Source: Lederbergia lenta NBRC 16444
GTDB lineage: Bacteria > Bacillota > Bacilli > Bacillales > Bacillaceae_C
Assembly: GCF_001591545.1 (NCBI RefSeq)
Contig: NZ_BCVC01000001.1
Span: 1,860,001 to 1,924,000 of the forward strand
Length of the DNA stretch: 64,000 nucleotides
Direction: 5' to 3'
The translations under genes were made by a program, and so were the position numbers. Under the pieces are notes generated by a model, which saw only the letters and a program-made list of their open reading frames with translations, searched no databases and had not been told where the DNA came from. Of the stretch, positions 26,965 through 37,900 are shown piece after piece. Within the stretch, counting starts at the first letter, position 1. Every line of letters starts with the position of its first letter.

Positions 26965-27876
26965 TCAATCAGCATGCCGAGGTTCTGGACGAATCCTTGC
27001 AGCCTCGTTAATCTGCTCTCCTTCTTCCTGCTCTTTCCGATACCATTCAAAGAATACTTTCGCAAGCATAAACCCAAGTACGATTTCTTGAATAAGCTTC
27101 ATCACTACGCCGCCTAGCTGCTGATCTTCTTGTGCTGGCATATTTGTAAACAATTCTGGTCCGCTAATAGATAAGCCGGATAGAGTAGTTCCAGGGACAC
27201 AGAGTTCCATTGCCTTCATCCACATTTCTCCATCTGTATACGTAGCATACATTGCGGTTGGAGCAAATATAATGAGAGCACATGCAGGAGTAAGTAAAAC
27301 ACCATCACCAATAATATATCCTACCTTTTTCAATCCGTGCAATCGATGTTGACCTTCTAACTTATTTAACAGTGGCCACCATAAGAAAATAGCTAAAATA
27401 AATAAAAGAACGGTATAAAGAAAGTGAACAACTATATTCATTTTAACAGCATCCATAACTAAAGGAATATGATAAATTGAAAAAACACCATTAAATATAA
27501 TCAAAGAAATTAATGGCTTTGTAAAAAAGGCAAATACTTTCTTAATTGGTGGATAATCAATTATTTTTATCCATACCCAATTCGGAATACTAGCAATAAG
27601 AATTGGCGGTATTACCAAATAAAGTAAAGCCATCTGCACCATATGAAAGGTAAACATAATATGTGCAACTAGATCAACTGGGGAGCCCTTTGTAATATAA
27701 AGTAAGAGCATTGAAATCACAAATAGGATCGCTTGGCTTTTCTTTAGCGGTTCGCTATTCTCAAATTTATGGCGCTTTTTAACAGTTAAATAAAAATATC
27801 CAACAATTAACAATAAAACAAAAAGCAAAAAATAAGGACTCCATAGTGCTCGGAATCCGAAAATACTTAAAGGCAT
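26965..27876 (-). CDS. ctaG: Cytochrome c oxidase assembly factor CtaG
   Basis: A 303-residue polytopic protein with about seven membrane helices and histidines in HIMFTFHMVQMALLYLVIPP, typical of the caa3-type CtaG family (DUF1404 fold). In B. subtilis CtaG is needed to make functional caa3 oxidase and is linked to CuA assembly. It is separated from ctaF by a terminator and a 600-bp gap, so it is likely transcribed with yozB from its own promoter. Confidence 0.92.
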   Translation of the reverse strand: MPLSIFGFRALWSPYFLLFVLLLIVGYFYLTVKKRHKFENSEPLKKSQAILFVISMLLLYITKGSPVDLVAHIMFTFHMVQMALLYLVIPPILIASIPNWVWIKIIDYPPIKKVFAFFTKPLISLIIFNGVFSIYHIPLVMDAVKMNIVVHFLYTVLLFILAIFLWWPLLNKLEGQHRLHGLKKVGYIIGDGVLLTPACALIIFAPTAMYATYTDGEMWMKAMELCVPGTTLSGLSISGPELFTNMPAQEDQQLGGVVMKLIQEIVLGFMLAKVFFEWYRKEQEEGEQINEAARIRPEPRHAD

Positions 27877-28138
27877 ACACCTTCACCTCTTCTTTAGATT
27901 GGATCCTACCTCCATTATACTTTTCCATTCAGGTTAGTTCAACGTTAGCGATTGACAAGTTGATGACAATAAGGATATACAAAATGTTTAAGATCAAACA
28001 CTTTCCTTCTTACTATGCAGATTTATTATTTCGATTGATTTAAGCACCGTCATATATTTACACGTAATAAGGGAATAAAAACATAAAGCCAATCTGGAAA
28101 GCACTGAATAAAGACATTTTATTCTAAAGTTCTATTAT
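27877..28138. other. Non-coding part of the ctaG-ctaF gap
   Basis: The part next to ctaG is AT-rich and should hold its promoter. A small palindrome ATTCTA/TATAGAAT ends the stretch at 28121-28143. No gene was seen. Confidence 0.45.
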
Positions 28139-28150
28139 AGAATATTGTTG

Positions 28151-28285
28151 GTTCCCACTTCAGGATGGCGCTTCCCAGGGGCGTACGGTGGGCTTCCTCG
28201 TCGTTACACGCGCAGCGAGGCGTAGTGAGCTCTTGCCCCTACTGCCGACTTATGCTTGTCGGGGCTAAGCGCTGTAACTAGTTAA
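28151..28285. repeat. GC-rich palindromic intergenic element
   Basis: A block far richer in G and C than its surroundings, with nested inverted repeats: GGCGCTT with AAGCGCT, CAGGGGC with GCCCCTACTG, and CCGAC with GTCGG. It has no reading frame. The first 20 bases (CCACTTCAGGATGGCGCTTC) recur with two changes at 60884-60903, so this is probably a dispersed repeat family. It resembles intergenic repeats seen in other Bacillaceae, but the family was not identified. Confidence 0.6.
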
Positions 28286-28431
28286 ACAATCCGCCTACGA
28301 AAAACGAGCACCTATAACGGAATTCAACATTCATATTTGATGTTCTTTCCCCAGTTATTCCTAATGCATTATCCATTTCATTGAATAGCCGAATCTTTTC
28401 AGTGCTCAAATCCGCATTCAGACTTAAGAGT

Positions 28432-28462
28432 AACAAAAAAGCCAGCCGGTTTTCCGACTGAC
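28432..28462 (-). terminator. Terminator of the ctaBCDEF operon
   Basis: GTCAGTCGG and CCGGCTGGC pair around AAAA on the minus strand (one mismatch), followed by TTTTTTG. It begins ten bases after the ctaF stop. Confidence 0.85.
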
Positions 28463-28471
28463 CCTTCATTA

Positions 28472-28804
28472 TTACCACCAAACAATTGTCATAAAACAAA
28501 CGATTGTTACAAACCCAATAATCATACCACCATACATAAAGAGTTGAGGAGCCTCGTGCCCTTTATGACTCATATGCATGAAATAATATAATTGAAATAT
28601 TACTTGAACTACCGCTAGCAATAAAATGACAGGAATGACAAACCACTTATCAAAACCTGCGTATACTGCTCCAAATGCAACAAGTGTCAAGAAGATCGAG
28701 ATCGCAAAAGAAATTACCTGATAACGCATTTCTTCTGCATTTCTTCTGCGACGATATTCATATTCTACTTGAGAATTGCCAGAATTCAAATGTTGGTTTT
28801 CCAT
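28472..28804 (-). CDS. ctaF: Cytochrome c oxidase subunit IVB, caa3 type
   Basis: A 110-residue protein with three membrane helices and the Firmicute subunit IV pattern (FQLYYFMHMSHKGHEAPQLFMYGGM). It starts three bases after ctaE. It is the small structural subunit of the caa3 oxidase. Confidence 0.92.
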   Translation of the reverse strand: MENQHLNSGNSQVEYEYRRRRNAEEMRYQVISFAISIFLTLVAFGAVYAGFDKWFVIPVILLLAVVQVIFQLYYFMHMSHKGHEAPQLFMYGGMIIGFVTIVCFMTIVWW

Positions 28805-28807
28805 CTT

Positions 28808-29437
28808 TTATCCCACCATTCCCATTAAATATACAACAGTAAAGATAAACACCCAAACAACGTCAATAAAGTGCCAGTATAGACTTGCAATGTAAAACTT
28901 TGGTGCGTTGTATAGGCTTAATCCTCTTTTTGCATTTCGGACCATAAGAGCAATCATCCAACTAAGACCGAAAACAACGTGAGCTCCATGGAATCCAACA
29001 AGCGTATAAAATGCAGAACTAAATGCGCTTGAAGTAAATCCGAAACCAAATTCTGTTGTGTAATGATAAAACTCATAAATTTCTAAACCTAAAAACGTTA
29101 AACCTAATAGTACAGTTACTAAAAGCCATGCTTGCATTTTTTTAAAGTGCAAGTTTTTCATATGGTAAATTGCGTACACACTCGTAATGGAACTTGTTAA
29201 AAGAACCATTGTCATAATAAATGCTAACGGCAACTCGAATATGTCCTTTGCTACAACATCTGAAGGAGTAGCAACGCTATCCTTCAATGCAAGGTATGTA
29301 GCAAAGAGGGAAGCGAACAATACTGTTTCTCCTCCAAGAAAGAACCAGAAACCCAAAAACTTGTTCTTTCCTTCAAGGGTAGCTCTTTCGGGCGCTTCAG
29401 GCCATGTTTTTGGTGTAAATTGCTCTTCAACATGCAT
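28808..29437 (-). CDS. ctaE: Cytochrome c oxidase subunit III, caa3 type
   Basis: A 209-residue protein with five membrane helices, starting MHVEEQFTPKTWPEAPERATLEGKNK. It contains LVGFHGAHVVFGL and YWHFIDVVWVFIFTVVYL, hallmarks of subunit III. The ATG overlaps the ctaD stop codon by one base. Confidence 0.95.
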   Translation of the reverse strand: MHVEEQFTPKTWPEAPERATLEGKNKFLGFWFFLGGETVLFASLFATYLALKDSVATPSDVVAKDIFELPLAFIMTMVLLTSSITSVYAIYHMKNLHFKKMQAWLLVTVLLGLTFLGLEIYEFYHYTTEFGFGFTSSAFSSAFYTLVGFHGAHVVFGLSWMIALMVRNAKRGLSLYNAPKFYIASLYWHFIDVVWVFIFTVVYLMGMVG

Positions 29438-31308
29438 TATGCCTTTACCCCCTTATCTTTATTATCATCAACTAATTCAGATTTTGGAATATGGAAACCA
29501 TGATCATCTTTTAATGATCTCGTTAACATTGCCCCAAATGAAATAATCAACCCAATAATCAATACAGGATCTCCCCAAGCATGCTCTTGGCGGTAGATCG
29601 CTCCAAATGAAGCAATAAAGAACCCTAATGATATAAACACTGGGATGATCGAACCATTAGGCATATGAACATCACCAAGTGGTTCTGCAGGTGTCATCTC
29701 ATCCTTACCTTCCATTTTCTCCAACCAGAACGCGTCTATTCCACGAACTAGTGGAAGTTGCTTAAAGTTATAAAATGGAGGTGGTGAAGGTATAGACCAT
29801 TCAAGCGTACGTCCATCTTCCCACGGGTCATTCCCAACTTTAACATTTTTCACTGAAGTGATGACAATGTTAACAAGCATGATTAAGACTGCAATGGCCA
29901 TCACACCAGCTCCAATGGAACTGATTAAGTTACCCGTTGATAAGCCTTGTCCATCTAAGAAAGTTACAATTCTACGCGGCATTCCCATTAGACCTAAGAA
30001 ATGCTGAATAAAGAATGTTAAATGGAAGCCTATAAGGAATAGTACAAAGGTAATCTTACCCAATGTTTCATTTAACATTGTTCCAAACATTTTTGGCCAA
30101 TAGAAATGAGTGGCTGCAAAGATTGCTAAAACTGTTCCCCCAACAATTACATAGTGAAAGTGAGCAACAATAAAGTACGTATCATGGTACTGATAGTCAG
30201 CAGGCGCCGCAGCCTGCATAATGCCTGTTACTCCCCCCATAACGAATGATGGGATGAACGCTGCTGCATAAAGCATTGGAGTAGTAAATTTAATACTTCC
30301 ACCCCACATTGTAAACAGCCAGTTGAATATTTTGATTCCTGTTGGAACTGCAATTGCCATTGTTGCAACAGCGAATATTGCGTTCGCAATATTTCCAAGC
30401 CCAACCGTAAACATATGGTGAGCCCAAACCATGAAACCTAGAAAACCAATCAACACTGTTGCAAACACCATGGAAGAGTATCCAAACAGTCGTTTTCTTG
30501 AGAAGGTTGAAAATATCTCAGAGAAAATACCGAATGCTGGAAGAATTAATATATACACTTCCGGATGTCCGAATATCCAGAAAAAGTGCTCCCAGATAAT
30601 CGTATTTCCACCTGCCACTACATTGAAGAAATTTGAACCGAACATTCTATCAAATGTAAGCATAAATAATGCTACTGTTAGTGGTGGGAATGCAAATAAA
30701 ATAAGTGCTGATGTAATAAATGTTGTCCAAGAAAACATTGGCATACGCATGTATGTCATTCCAGGCGCACGCATGTTTATGACAGTAACTAGGAAGTTAA
30801 TTCCACCCATTAAAGTACCAAAACCAGATATCTGTATTCCTAGTGCATAAAAGTCAATTCCGTGTGACTCAGAAAGTAATGCCAGTGAAGCATAAGATGT
30901 CCACCCAGCATCAGGTGCGCCACCAAGGAACCAAGACAAGTTTAACAATAACCCACCAAAGAAAAATAACCAAAAACCCAGTGAGTTTAAAAATGGAAAC
31001 GCTACGTCACGAGCACCAATCTGTAAAGGCATAATCAAGTTCATAAATCCTATTAATATTGGCATCGCAGCAAAGAAAATCATTGTTGTACCATGCATGG
31101 TCAATAATTCATTAAAGGTACCAGCGCTAACGAAGCTATTATCTGGAATCGCCAACTGAATTCTAATAAACATTGCTTCCAGTCCGCCTAATAGAAAGAA
31201 GAAGCCACCTGCTGCAATATACAATATTGCAATTTTCTTATGGTCTACTGTTGTCAGATAGTCCCATATTGAGGCGCCTATGCTTCTTTTTTGAGCAACA
31301 CTACTCAC
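29437..31308 (-). CDS. ctaD: Cytochrome c oxidase subunit I, caa3 type
   Basis: A 623-residue heme-copper oxidase subunit I with the heme a ligand region LLTMHGTTMIFF, the CuB region IFGHPEVYILILPAFGI, and the heme a/a3 ligands in AHFHYVIVGGTV. The fused C-terminal extension after about residue 540 adds helices as in other Bacillus CtaD. It reduces oxygen to water and pumps protons, receiving electrons via CuA and cytochrome c of CtaC. Confidence 0.97.
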   Translation of the reverse strand: MSSVAQKRSIGASIWDYLTTVDHKKIAILYIAAGGFFFLLGGLEAMFIRIQLAIPDNSFVSAGTFNELLTMHGTTMIFFAAMPILIGFMNLIMPLQIGARDVAFPFLNSLGFWLFFFGGLLLNLSWFLGGAPDAGWTSYASLALLSESHGIDFYALGIQISGFGTLMGGINFLVTVINMRAPGMTYMRMPMFSWTTFITSALILFAFPPLTVALFMLTFDRMFGSNFFNVVAGGNTIIWEHFFWIFGHPEVYILILPAFGIFSEIFSTFSRKRLFGYSSMVFATVLIGFLGFMVWAHHMFTVGLGNIANAIFAVATMAIAVPTGIKIFNWLFTMWGGSIKFTTPMLYAAAFIPSFVMGGVTGIMQAAAPADYQYHDTYFIVAHFHYVIVGGTVLAIFAATHFYWPKMFGTMLNETLGKITFVLFLIGFHLTFFIQHFLGLMGMPRRIVTFLDGQGLSTGNLISSIGAGVMAIAVLIMLVNIVITSVKNVKVGNDPWEDGRTLEWSIPSPPPFYNFKQLPLVRGIDAFWLEKMEGKDEMTPAEPLGDVHMPNGSIIPVFISLGFFIASFGAIYRQEHAWGDPVLIIGLIISFGAMLTRSLKDDHGFHIPKSELVDDNKDKGVKA

Positions 31309-31334
31309 ATTTAAACCTCCTCTTCCGACAAAAA

Positions 31335-32414
31335 CTATTTTTCTTGGACTTTAAGTCCCATCAAGTATTCCGCTAAAGCATCTAATTCATTATCATCTAA
31401 TTCCGGATAAGTAGCAGTCATTTTATTTCCTGGTTTAATTGCTTCCGGATCTTTAAGCCATTTTTTTAGATCTTCTTCCGTATGATCCAAAATACCTGCT
31501 ATTTTCTCTCTCTCACCAAAGTTTGATAAGTTTGGTGCAAGACTAGGTGCCCCATTGTCAGTAGATACAGCGTGACAAGTAATACAGCTTTGATTGAAGA
31601 TATCTTCCCCTTGTTGAGCAAGATCAGTCGTAGCTTGAGGAGCTTCCGCATTTTGCATATCCGCTACCCATTGATCAAAGTCAGCTTTTGGTAATGGTTT
31701 TACTTTAAAATCCATATAAGCATGTGAAGGACCACAAAGCTCTGCGCATTTTCCGTAGAAAATATCTCCTGCTTCATTGGCTCTCTCTTGATCAACTTTC
31801 AACCAAAATTTATTTGTATTGTCAGGATTTGTATCAAGCTTTCCACCTAAAGGCGGAATCCAAAATGAGTGTTTTACACCATTTTTAGGAGATTCTAACT
31901 CAAAATAAACTTTTTCGTCGGTTGGAATAACAAGGTCTTGACTCGTTACGAATCCAAGATCTGGATATTCAAACTCCCACCAATATTGATGAGCTGTTAC
32001 CTTGACGACAAGTGATTCTGGATTGCCATCTGCATCTTTTTTACCCATTGCAGATACATCTCCTTGATAAAATGTCGCGGCTACAGTTGGTACTGCTAAA
32101 ATTAAAAGCAAAATAATAGGTATAACAGTCCAAACGATTTCTAATACGTGACTTCCCTCAACTTGTTTAGGAATTTTGTTTTCGTCACCTTTTTTTCGGC
32201 GAAAACGAACCATAATAATAGTAAATATTACTACCACTACTACGATTACCAAAGCCATGATGCCGAGACTAAGTAGTATCAGATCATATTGCTGCTGGCC
32301 AACTTCACCTGCTGGTTTTAAAGCAGATAAAAACGGCTTGCCACAGCCTGAAAGTACAAGCGCTAACATCGCAAAAACGGATAGTAGCCGCCACTTTTTC
32401 AGCCATTGTTTCAT
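31335..32414 (-). CDS. ctaC: Cytochrome c oxidase subunit II with fused cytochrome c domain
   Basis: From the ATG at 32414 the product is a 359-residue lipoprotein (LSGC, lipidation at C24), close to the B. subtilis length; a longer frame to 32447 adds eleven residues before the signal peptide. Two membrane helices follow (about 45-68 and 90-112). The CuA site is H182, C223, E225, C227, H231 and M234. A cytochrome c domain with C277-x-x-C280-H281 marks it as a caa3 oxidase. Spacing and order are as in B. subtilis. Confidence 0.95.
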   Translation of the reverse strand: MKQWLKKWRLLSVFAMLALVLSGCGKPFLSALKPAGEVGQQQYDLILLSLGIMALVIVVVVVIFTIIMVRFRRKKGDENKIPKQVEGSHVLEIVWTVIPIILLLILAVPTVAATFYQGDVSAMGKKDADGNPESLVVKVTAHQYWWEFEYPDLGFVTSQDLVIPTDEKVYFELESPKNGVKHSFWIPPLGGKLDTNPDNTNKFWLKVDQERANEAGDIFYGKCAELCGPSHAYMDFKVKPLPKADFDQWVADMQNAEAPQATTDLAQQGEDIFNQSCITCHAVSTDNGAPSLAPNLSNFGEREKIAGILDHTEEDLKKWLKDPEAIKPGNKMTATYPELDDNELDALAEYLMGLKVQEK

Positions 32415-32574
32415 AGTGAAATCAAACCCCTCTTTCTGAATTGTCATTGCGGTAACAAGACCGATTGTTTCTGTATATGGATTTCTTTAGAAAGAAAGAA
32501 TTCCCTTGCCTTAATATTATCTTCGGCGCTCTCCTATTTAAAACGCCGATTGTCCAAAACATCATGTTTTTTCT

Positions 32575-33489
32575 TTAAATTACAGATAAGATTACCATCG
32601 CTGTAAACAGAATCGTCAAATAGTTTAAAGAATATACAAACATTTGTGTGGCCCATTTAATATCGTCTTTCTTCTTATACCCCATAATTCCTACTACAAG
32701 CCAACCGATATTTAATATCGTTGCTAGAATTACAAATGGTATGCCTAAGGAGGTCATGAAAAAAGGAATTGGTAAAAGAAAGGCAATCCAAACTACTATA
32801 TGTAATTTTGTAACAGCAAACCCTTTAACAACAGGTAACATCGGGATACCAGCTGCTCTATACTCCTCTACCCTTCTCATTGCAAGTGCATAGAAGTGAG
32901 GTGGCTGCCAAATAAACATAATTAAAAACAGCATCCAAGCCATAGGAGGTAATGTAGGATCTACTGCCGCCCAGCCAATTAATGGAGGTACAGCTCCAGA
33001 GATACTGCCAATTATTGTATTGCTCACATACAGTCTTTTTGACCACATACTATACAGCACCACATATGTAAAAACGCCAATGATACCTATAATTCCAGTT
33101 GTGATATTCATCTTGAAAAGCATTAGCAACCCTATTATAACAAATGTTAAACCGATTGCTAGCACTTTTGTTCCACTAATTTTCCCTGTGACGGTTGGTC
33201 TTCCTTTTGTGCGCTCCATAATTGGATCAATATCCCGATCGATAAAATTATTTAATGCACAAGCCCCTGCAATAATAAAGGAAGAACCTATCATCGTGAA
33301 TATAACAATATCAAGTGACTGTAAGAAATGTTTACCCGTCAACATAAATGCTAGCCACAAACCAGTAAATGTTGTAATTGCATTTGAATTAACAATACCG
33401 ATTTTTATTAATGCTGCAAAATTACCCCAAGCAGATGTAACAGGAGGATTTGAAGCTTCTTCTACCATTACCACACGACTGTTTTCCAT
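32575..33489 (-). CDS. ctaB: Protoheme IX farnesyltransferase (heme O synthase)
   Basis: A 304-residue UbiA-family prenyltransferase with nine predicted helices. The prenyl-diphosphate-binding motif [19 protein letters not shown] is near residues 81-99, and a second site [13 protein letters not shown] lies near 145. It makes heme O, which CtaA oxidises to heme A. It heads the ctaB-F operon and is divergent from ctaA. GGAAGGAGG precedes the ATG. Confidence 0.95.
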   Translation of the reverse strand: MENSRVVMVEEASNPPVTSAWGNFAALIKIGIVNSNAITTFTGLWLAFMLTGKHFLQSLDIVIFTMIGSSFIIAGACALNNFIDRDIDPIMERTKGRPTVTGKISGTKVLAIGLTFVIIGLLMLFKMNITTGIIGIIGVFTYVVLYSMWSKRLYVSNTIIGSISGAVPPLIGWAAVDPTLPPMAWMLFLIMFIWQPPHFYALAMRRVEEYRAAGIPMLPVVKGFAVTKLHIVVWIAFLLPIPFFMTSLGIPFVILATILNIGWLVVGIMGYKKKDDIKWATQMFVYSLNYLTILFTAMVILSVI

Positions 33490-33866
33490 TTTATTTCCTC
33501 CTTCCTCTAAAAGTCAACTGCATACATATAGATACTATAATACATTAATCAAAAGTTTTCTCACATTTCTTGTAGATTTCAGTATTTGTTCACTAATTTA
33601 CCTCTTTTTTCAAGTGTCTATATATTATGTACCAGAAACCGCACAATCCATTGTACCACAATAGCACATAAAAGCGGAATACTAGACTTACATCTCCCTT
33701 TTCTTTCATATTATATTATTTGTTGACATACATTTATAAGGGTAAGTAAGATTTTCTGCATTGTAACAATTTTGTCGGTTGTTATTTTATATATATTTAT
33801 GTAGTATCGATATTGGAATATCACATGACAAAAATAGAAATAAATTTATAGTTAGAAGGTGAAGAT
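33490..33866. other. Divergent ctaB/ctaA promoter region
   Basis: About 377 bp, strongly AT-rich. TTGACA at 33723 and TTGTAA at 33761 are candidate -35 elements for ctaA. In B. subtilis this region is controlled by the ResD response regulator; no ResD site can be claimed by eye here. Confidence 0.5.
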
Positions 33867-34817
33867 TTGCACCGCGGATTAAAATGGTTTGCCGTATTGA
33901 CAACATTGGTAATGACAGGTGTATTGATCGGGGGAGCACTCGTTACGAAAACTGGATCTTCGCTAGGATGCGGAAGAACTTGGCCACTATGCCATGGCGA
34001 GTGGATTCCAACTCAAATTACGCCTGAACTTATTATTGAATTGACACATCGGCTTGTTTCGGGAAGCGCTGGAATATTGGTTTTAGGCCTTTCAATCTGG
34101 GCATGGAAAGCGATTGGACATAAGAGAGAAACGAAATTATTAGCTATTCTTTCCGTGTCTTTCTTACTTTTACAAGCTCTAATTGGAGCTGCTGCAGTGA
34201 TGTGGCCCCAATCAGACTTTGTATTAGCTCTACATTTTGGAATATCTCTAATCTCATTTGCAACAGTCTTTTTATTAACTTTACTAATTTTTGAAGTAGA
34301 TCAAAAATTCGATACAAAGAGACTTATCATCGATACAAGAATGAAATTCCATATTATCGGTGTTACTATATATTGCTATGGGGTTGTATATACTGGAGCG
34401 CTCGTTAGGCATACAGATGCGAGTCTTGTTTGTCGAGATTGGCCATTTTGCGTGAATAGTAACGTACTAACATTACCTTCCAACCCTTATGAATGGATTC
34501 AAATGGGCCATAGATTAGCAGCTGGTCTAATCTTTATATGGATTGCCTATATTACAATTCTCGCAGTTAAACATTATAAACATCAGAAAGTAATCTATTG
34601 GGGATGGATCATCTCCTTTATTATCGTTACAATGCAAGTAGCTGCTGGAGCGGTAGTAGTTCTTACGAGTTTAAATATTTATGTTGCTTTAGCACATGCA
34701 TTTTTCATTGCTTGTCTTTTTGCTATTTTAAGTTATTTCATTATGTTGCTGACTCGTAATAAAATTGCAGCGGAGGCCAACTCTAAATTAGAGGCATCAA
34801 AGAAGATATCAAATTAA
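33867..34817 (+). CDS. ctaA: Heme A synthase
   Basis: A 316-residue protein of eight membrane helices. The N-terminal half has C-G-R-T-W-P-L-C and the ELTHRLVSG heme-ligand helix; the C-terminal half repeats them as C-R-D-W-P-F-C and [11 protein letters not shown]. CtaA converts heme O to heme A for the caa3 oxidase. The start is TTG at 33867, preceded by AGAAGGTGAAG. Confidence 0.95.
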   Translation: MHRGLKWFAVLTTLVMTGVLIGGALVTKTGSSLGCGRTWPLCHGEWIPTQITPELIIELTHRLVSGSAGILVLGLSIWAWKAIGHKRETKLLAILSVSFLLLQALIGAAAVMWPQSDFVLALHFGISLISFATVFLLTLLIFEVDQKFDTKRLIIDTRMKFHIIGVTIYCYGVVYTGALVRHTDASLVCRDWPFCVNSNVLTLPSNPYEWIQMGHRLAAGLIFIWIAYITILAVKHYKHQKVIYWGWIISFIIVTMQVAAGAVVVLTSLNIYVALAHAFFIACLFAILSYFIMLLTRNKIAAEANSKLEASKKISN

Positions 34818-34820
34818 AAA

Positions 34821-34852
34821 ACATGGGCAGCAAGCTACCCATGTTTTTTTAT
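34821..34852 (+). terminator. Terminator of ctaA
   Basis: ACATGGG (34822-34828) pairs with CCCATGT (34839-34845), followed by T7. Confidence 0.9.
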
Positions 34853-34913
34853 GTTGTTTAAGAGGTAGAGCTTAAAGTGAATTTTCAATCTCTCATTTCA
34901 AGCTTACCTTTTA

Positions 34914-37900
34914 TTATTTATCCATCTCAATTAATAAATCGCCAGTTTGGATTGCTTCACCACTTTCCACATAAACATTCTTAATTGTTCCTGTAAATGG
35001 TGCTTGTACCGTTGTTTCCATCTTCATTGCTTCTGTGATCATCAGATGTTCTCCTTTGCTCACAGACTTACCCTTTTCTACAAGTACTTTCAGTACAGTT
35101 CCTGGCATTGTTGCACCAATATGGGCCTCATTTTTACTATCAGCTTTCAGCTTTGATTGTACTGTCGATTTCACACTTTCGTCTTTAATTATTACTTCCC
35201 TCGGCTGACCATTTAATTCAAAGTAAACAATTCTAGTTCCATCAGGTTGAGGTTGTCCGATAGAAATCAATTTTACGATCAGTGTTTTTCCCGTTTCAAT
35301 CTCTATTTCTATTTCTTCTCCAAGTCTCATCCCGTGAAGGAAAGTTGGTGTATCGAGAACAGATATATCACCAAATTTACTTATTATCTGAACATAATCT
35401 TTAAAGACTTTCGGATACAATGCATAAGTGATCACATCGTGTTCTGTCGGTTCCGTTCCCATTTCCGACTTTAATTCTTCCCGTAGTCCAAGTAAATCTA
35501 TTTCTTTCAATAATTCACCAGGTCTCACAGTGATCGGCTTACGATCTTTTAAAATTACTTTTTGTAATTCTTTTGGAAATCCACCATGTGGCTGGCCTAG
35601 ATATCCTTCGAACAATTCAATAACCGAATCTGGGAAATCTATTTTCATCCCATTATTATGGATATCCTCCTCCGTAAGATCGTTTTGGACCATGAATAAT
35701 GCCATATCACCAACAACTTTTGATGAAGGAGTTACTTTTACGATATCACCAAACATGTCATTTACTCGACTGTACATAGATTTCACTTCATCCCAGCGGC
35801 TACCTAATCCAACTGCTTTTGCTTGCTGTTGTAAATTACTATATTGTCCACCAGGCATTTCATGTTGATAAACTTCAGCGTGAGGCGCTACCATCCCACT
35901 TTCAAAGTCTTCATAGTATTTACGTACATCTTCCCAATAATTGGTCAATTGGTTGACTGCTGCTATATCAAATGTAGGTTTTCTCCCTGTTCCTTCTAAA
36001 GCATATAACAGTGAATTTAAGCTTGGTTGAGATGTTTGACCTCATAGACCCAAGCGCAGTATCGACGATATCTATCCCCGCTTCAATTGCTTTTGCATAA
36101 GTGAAGATACCATTCGCACTTGTATCATGCGTATGTAAATGAATAGGAATATTTACTGACTCTTTTAATTCTGAGATAAGTCTATATGCAGCCTGCGGCT
36201 TTAACAAGCCAGCCATATCTTTAATGCCAAGAATATGCGCTCCTAGATTTTCCAATTCTTTTGCTAAATGCTTATAATACTCTACATTATATTTCGCACG
36301 AGATGGATCATTAATATCACCTGTATAACAAATAGCTGCCTCTGCAACTTTTCCCGAGTCACGGACCGTGTCGATGGCAACTTCCATTCCCTTAACCCAG
36401 TTAAGACTATCGAAGATTCGGAAAACATCAACTCCAGTTGCAGCTGACTGCTGTACAAACTCTCTAATCACGTTATCAGCATAGTTTTTATACCCCACTG
36501 CATTGGAGGCTCTCAATAGCATTTGAAAAAGAACATTCGGAATATTCCTCCTTAAAGAAGTAAGCCTTTCCCAAGGATCTTCCTTTAAAAAGCGATACGC
36601 AACATCAAATGTTGCTCCACCCCACATTTCTAAAGAAAATAAATCAGGTAGCATTTTGGACGTTTGCGCTGAAATATGTAATAAATCATAGCTTCTAACT
36701 CTTGTAGCTAACAAAGATTGATGAGCATCCCTAAATGTCGTATCGGTAACCAATACCTTATTTTGCTGCTCAATCCATTTTATAAGTCCAGCTGCACCCT
36801 TTTCCTCCAGTATTTGTTTCGTACCTGGAGTTACAGAGTGATCAACTGCTAGTGTAGGAATTCTCGGCTCAGGAAATACCGGTTTCTTTCTTTTCTCCAC
36901 CCCAGGAAAACCATTCACAGTAACAGTACCAATATAAGAAAGCATTTTCGTGCCGCGATCCTTGCTTTTAGCGAATGTAAATAGTTCAGGTGTTTGATCT
37001 ATAAAAGAAGTATCATATTTACCAGTCATAAATTGTTCATGTTCGATGACATTTACTAGAAATGGTATATTTGTCTTAATTCCTCTAATCCGAAATTCTT
37101 TCAGGTTTCTCACCATTTTAGCTGCAGCTTGTTTGAATGTCATAGCATGCGTTGAAAGCTTAACGAGCAATGAATCATAATATGGTGTAATTTCAGCTCC
37201 TTGGAATCCATTGCCTGCATCAAGGCGAACTCCAAAACCACCACCAGTACGATATGCCATAATTCTCCCTGTATCAGGCATGAAATGATTCAATGGATCT
37301 TCCGTAGTTACTCGGGATTGAATAGCAAAACCATTAATTTCCAGCTCATTTTGTTCTGGAATTTGTACCTCTTCACTATGTAATGAATGGCCTTCAGCAA
37401 TTAAGATTTGCGAATGAACAATATCGATACCAGTAATCATTTCAGTAATCGTATGCTCGACTTGAATACGAGGGTTGACTTCAATAAAATAAAACTCATC
37501 TCCTGCTACTAAAAACTCTACTGTACCAGCATTAATATATTGAACCTTTTTCATTAAGTCTACAGCTGCATTGCAGATCTTCATTCTTAATTCTTCTGAA
37601 AGTGAGACAGATGGTGCTGTTTCTACTACTTTTTGATGGCGTCTTTGAACAGAACAATCTCGCTCAAATAAATGGACAATATTCCCTTGGTGATCCCCTA
37701 ATATTTGAACCTCAATATGTTTCGGATTCTCAATAAATCTCTCCACATACATTTCGTCACTACCAAATGCTGCTTTTGCTTCAGATTGGGCCCGCTCATA
37801 TGACTCTTTCATTTCTTCTGGCTTATGAACAATTCTCATACCTCGTCCTCCACCGCCAAGTGAAGCTTTAACCATAAGTGGAAAGCCGCTTTCTTCACTG

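Noticed and set aside
28278-28499. 73-codon minus-strand frame after ctaF
   Set aside because: It overlaps the ctaF 3' end and the operon terminator, has no ribosome-binding site and shows no coding character.
30431-30850. 139-codon plus-strand frame over ctaD
   Set aside because: Antisense shadow of ctaD, whose conserved heme and copper motifs leave no doubt about the real frame.
33020-33664. 214-codon plus-strand frame over the ctaB start and promoter region
   Set aside because: Antisense to ctaB; no family resemblance and its end lies in AT-rich promoter DNA.
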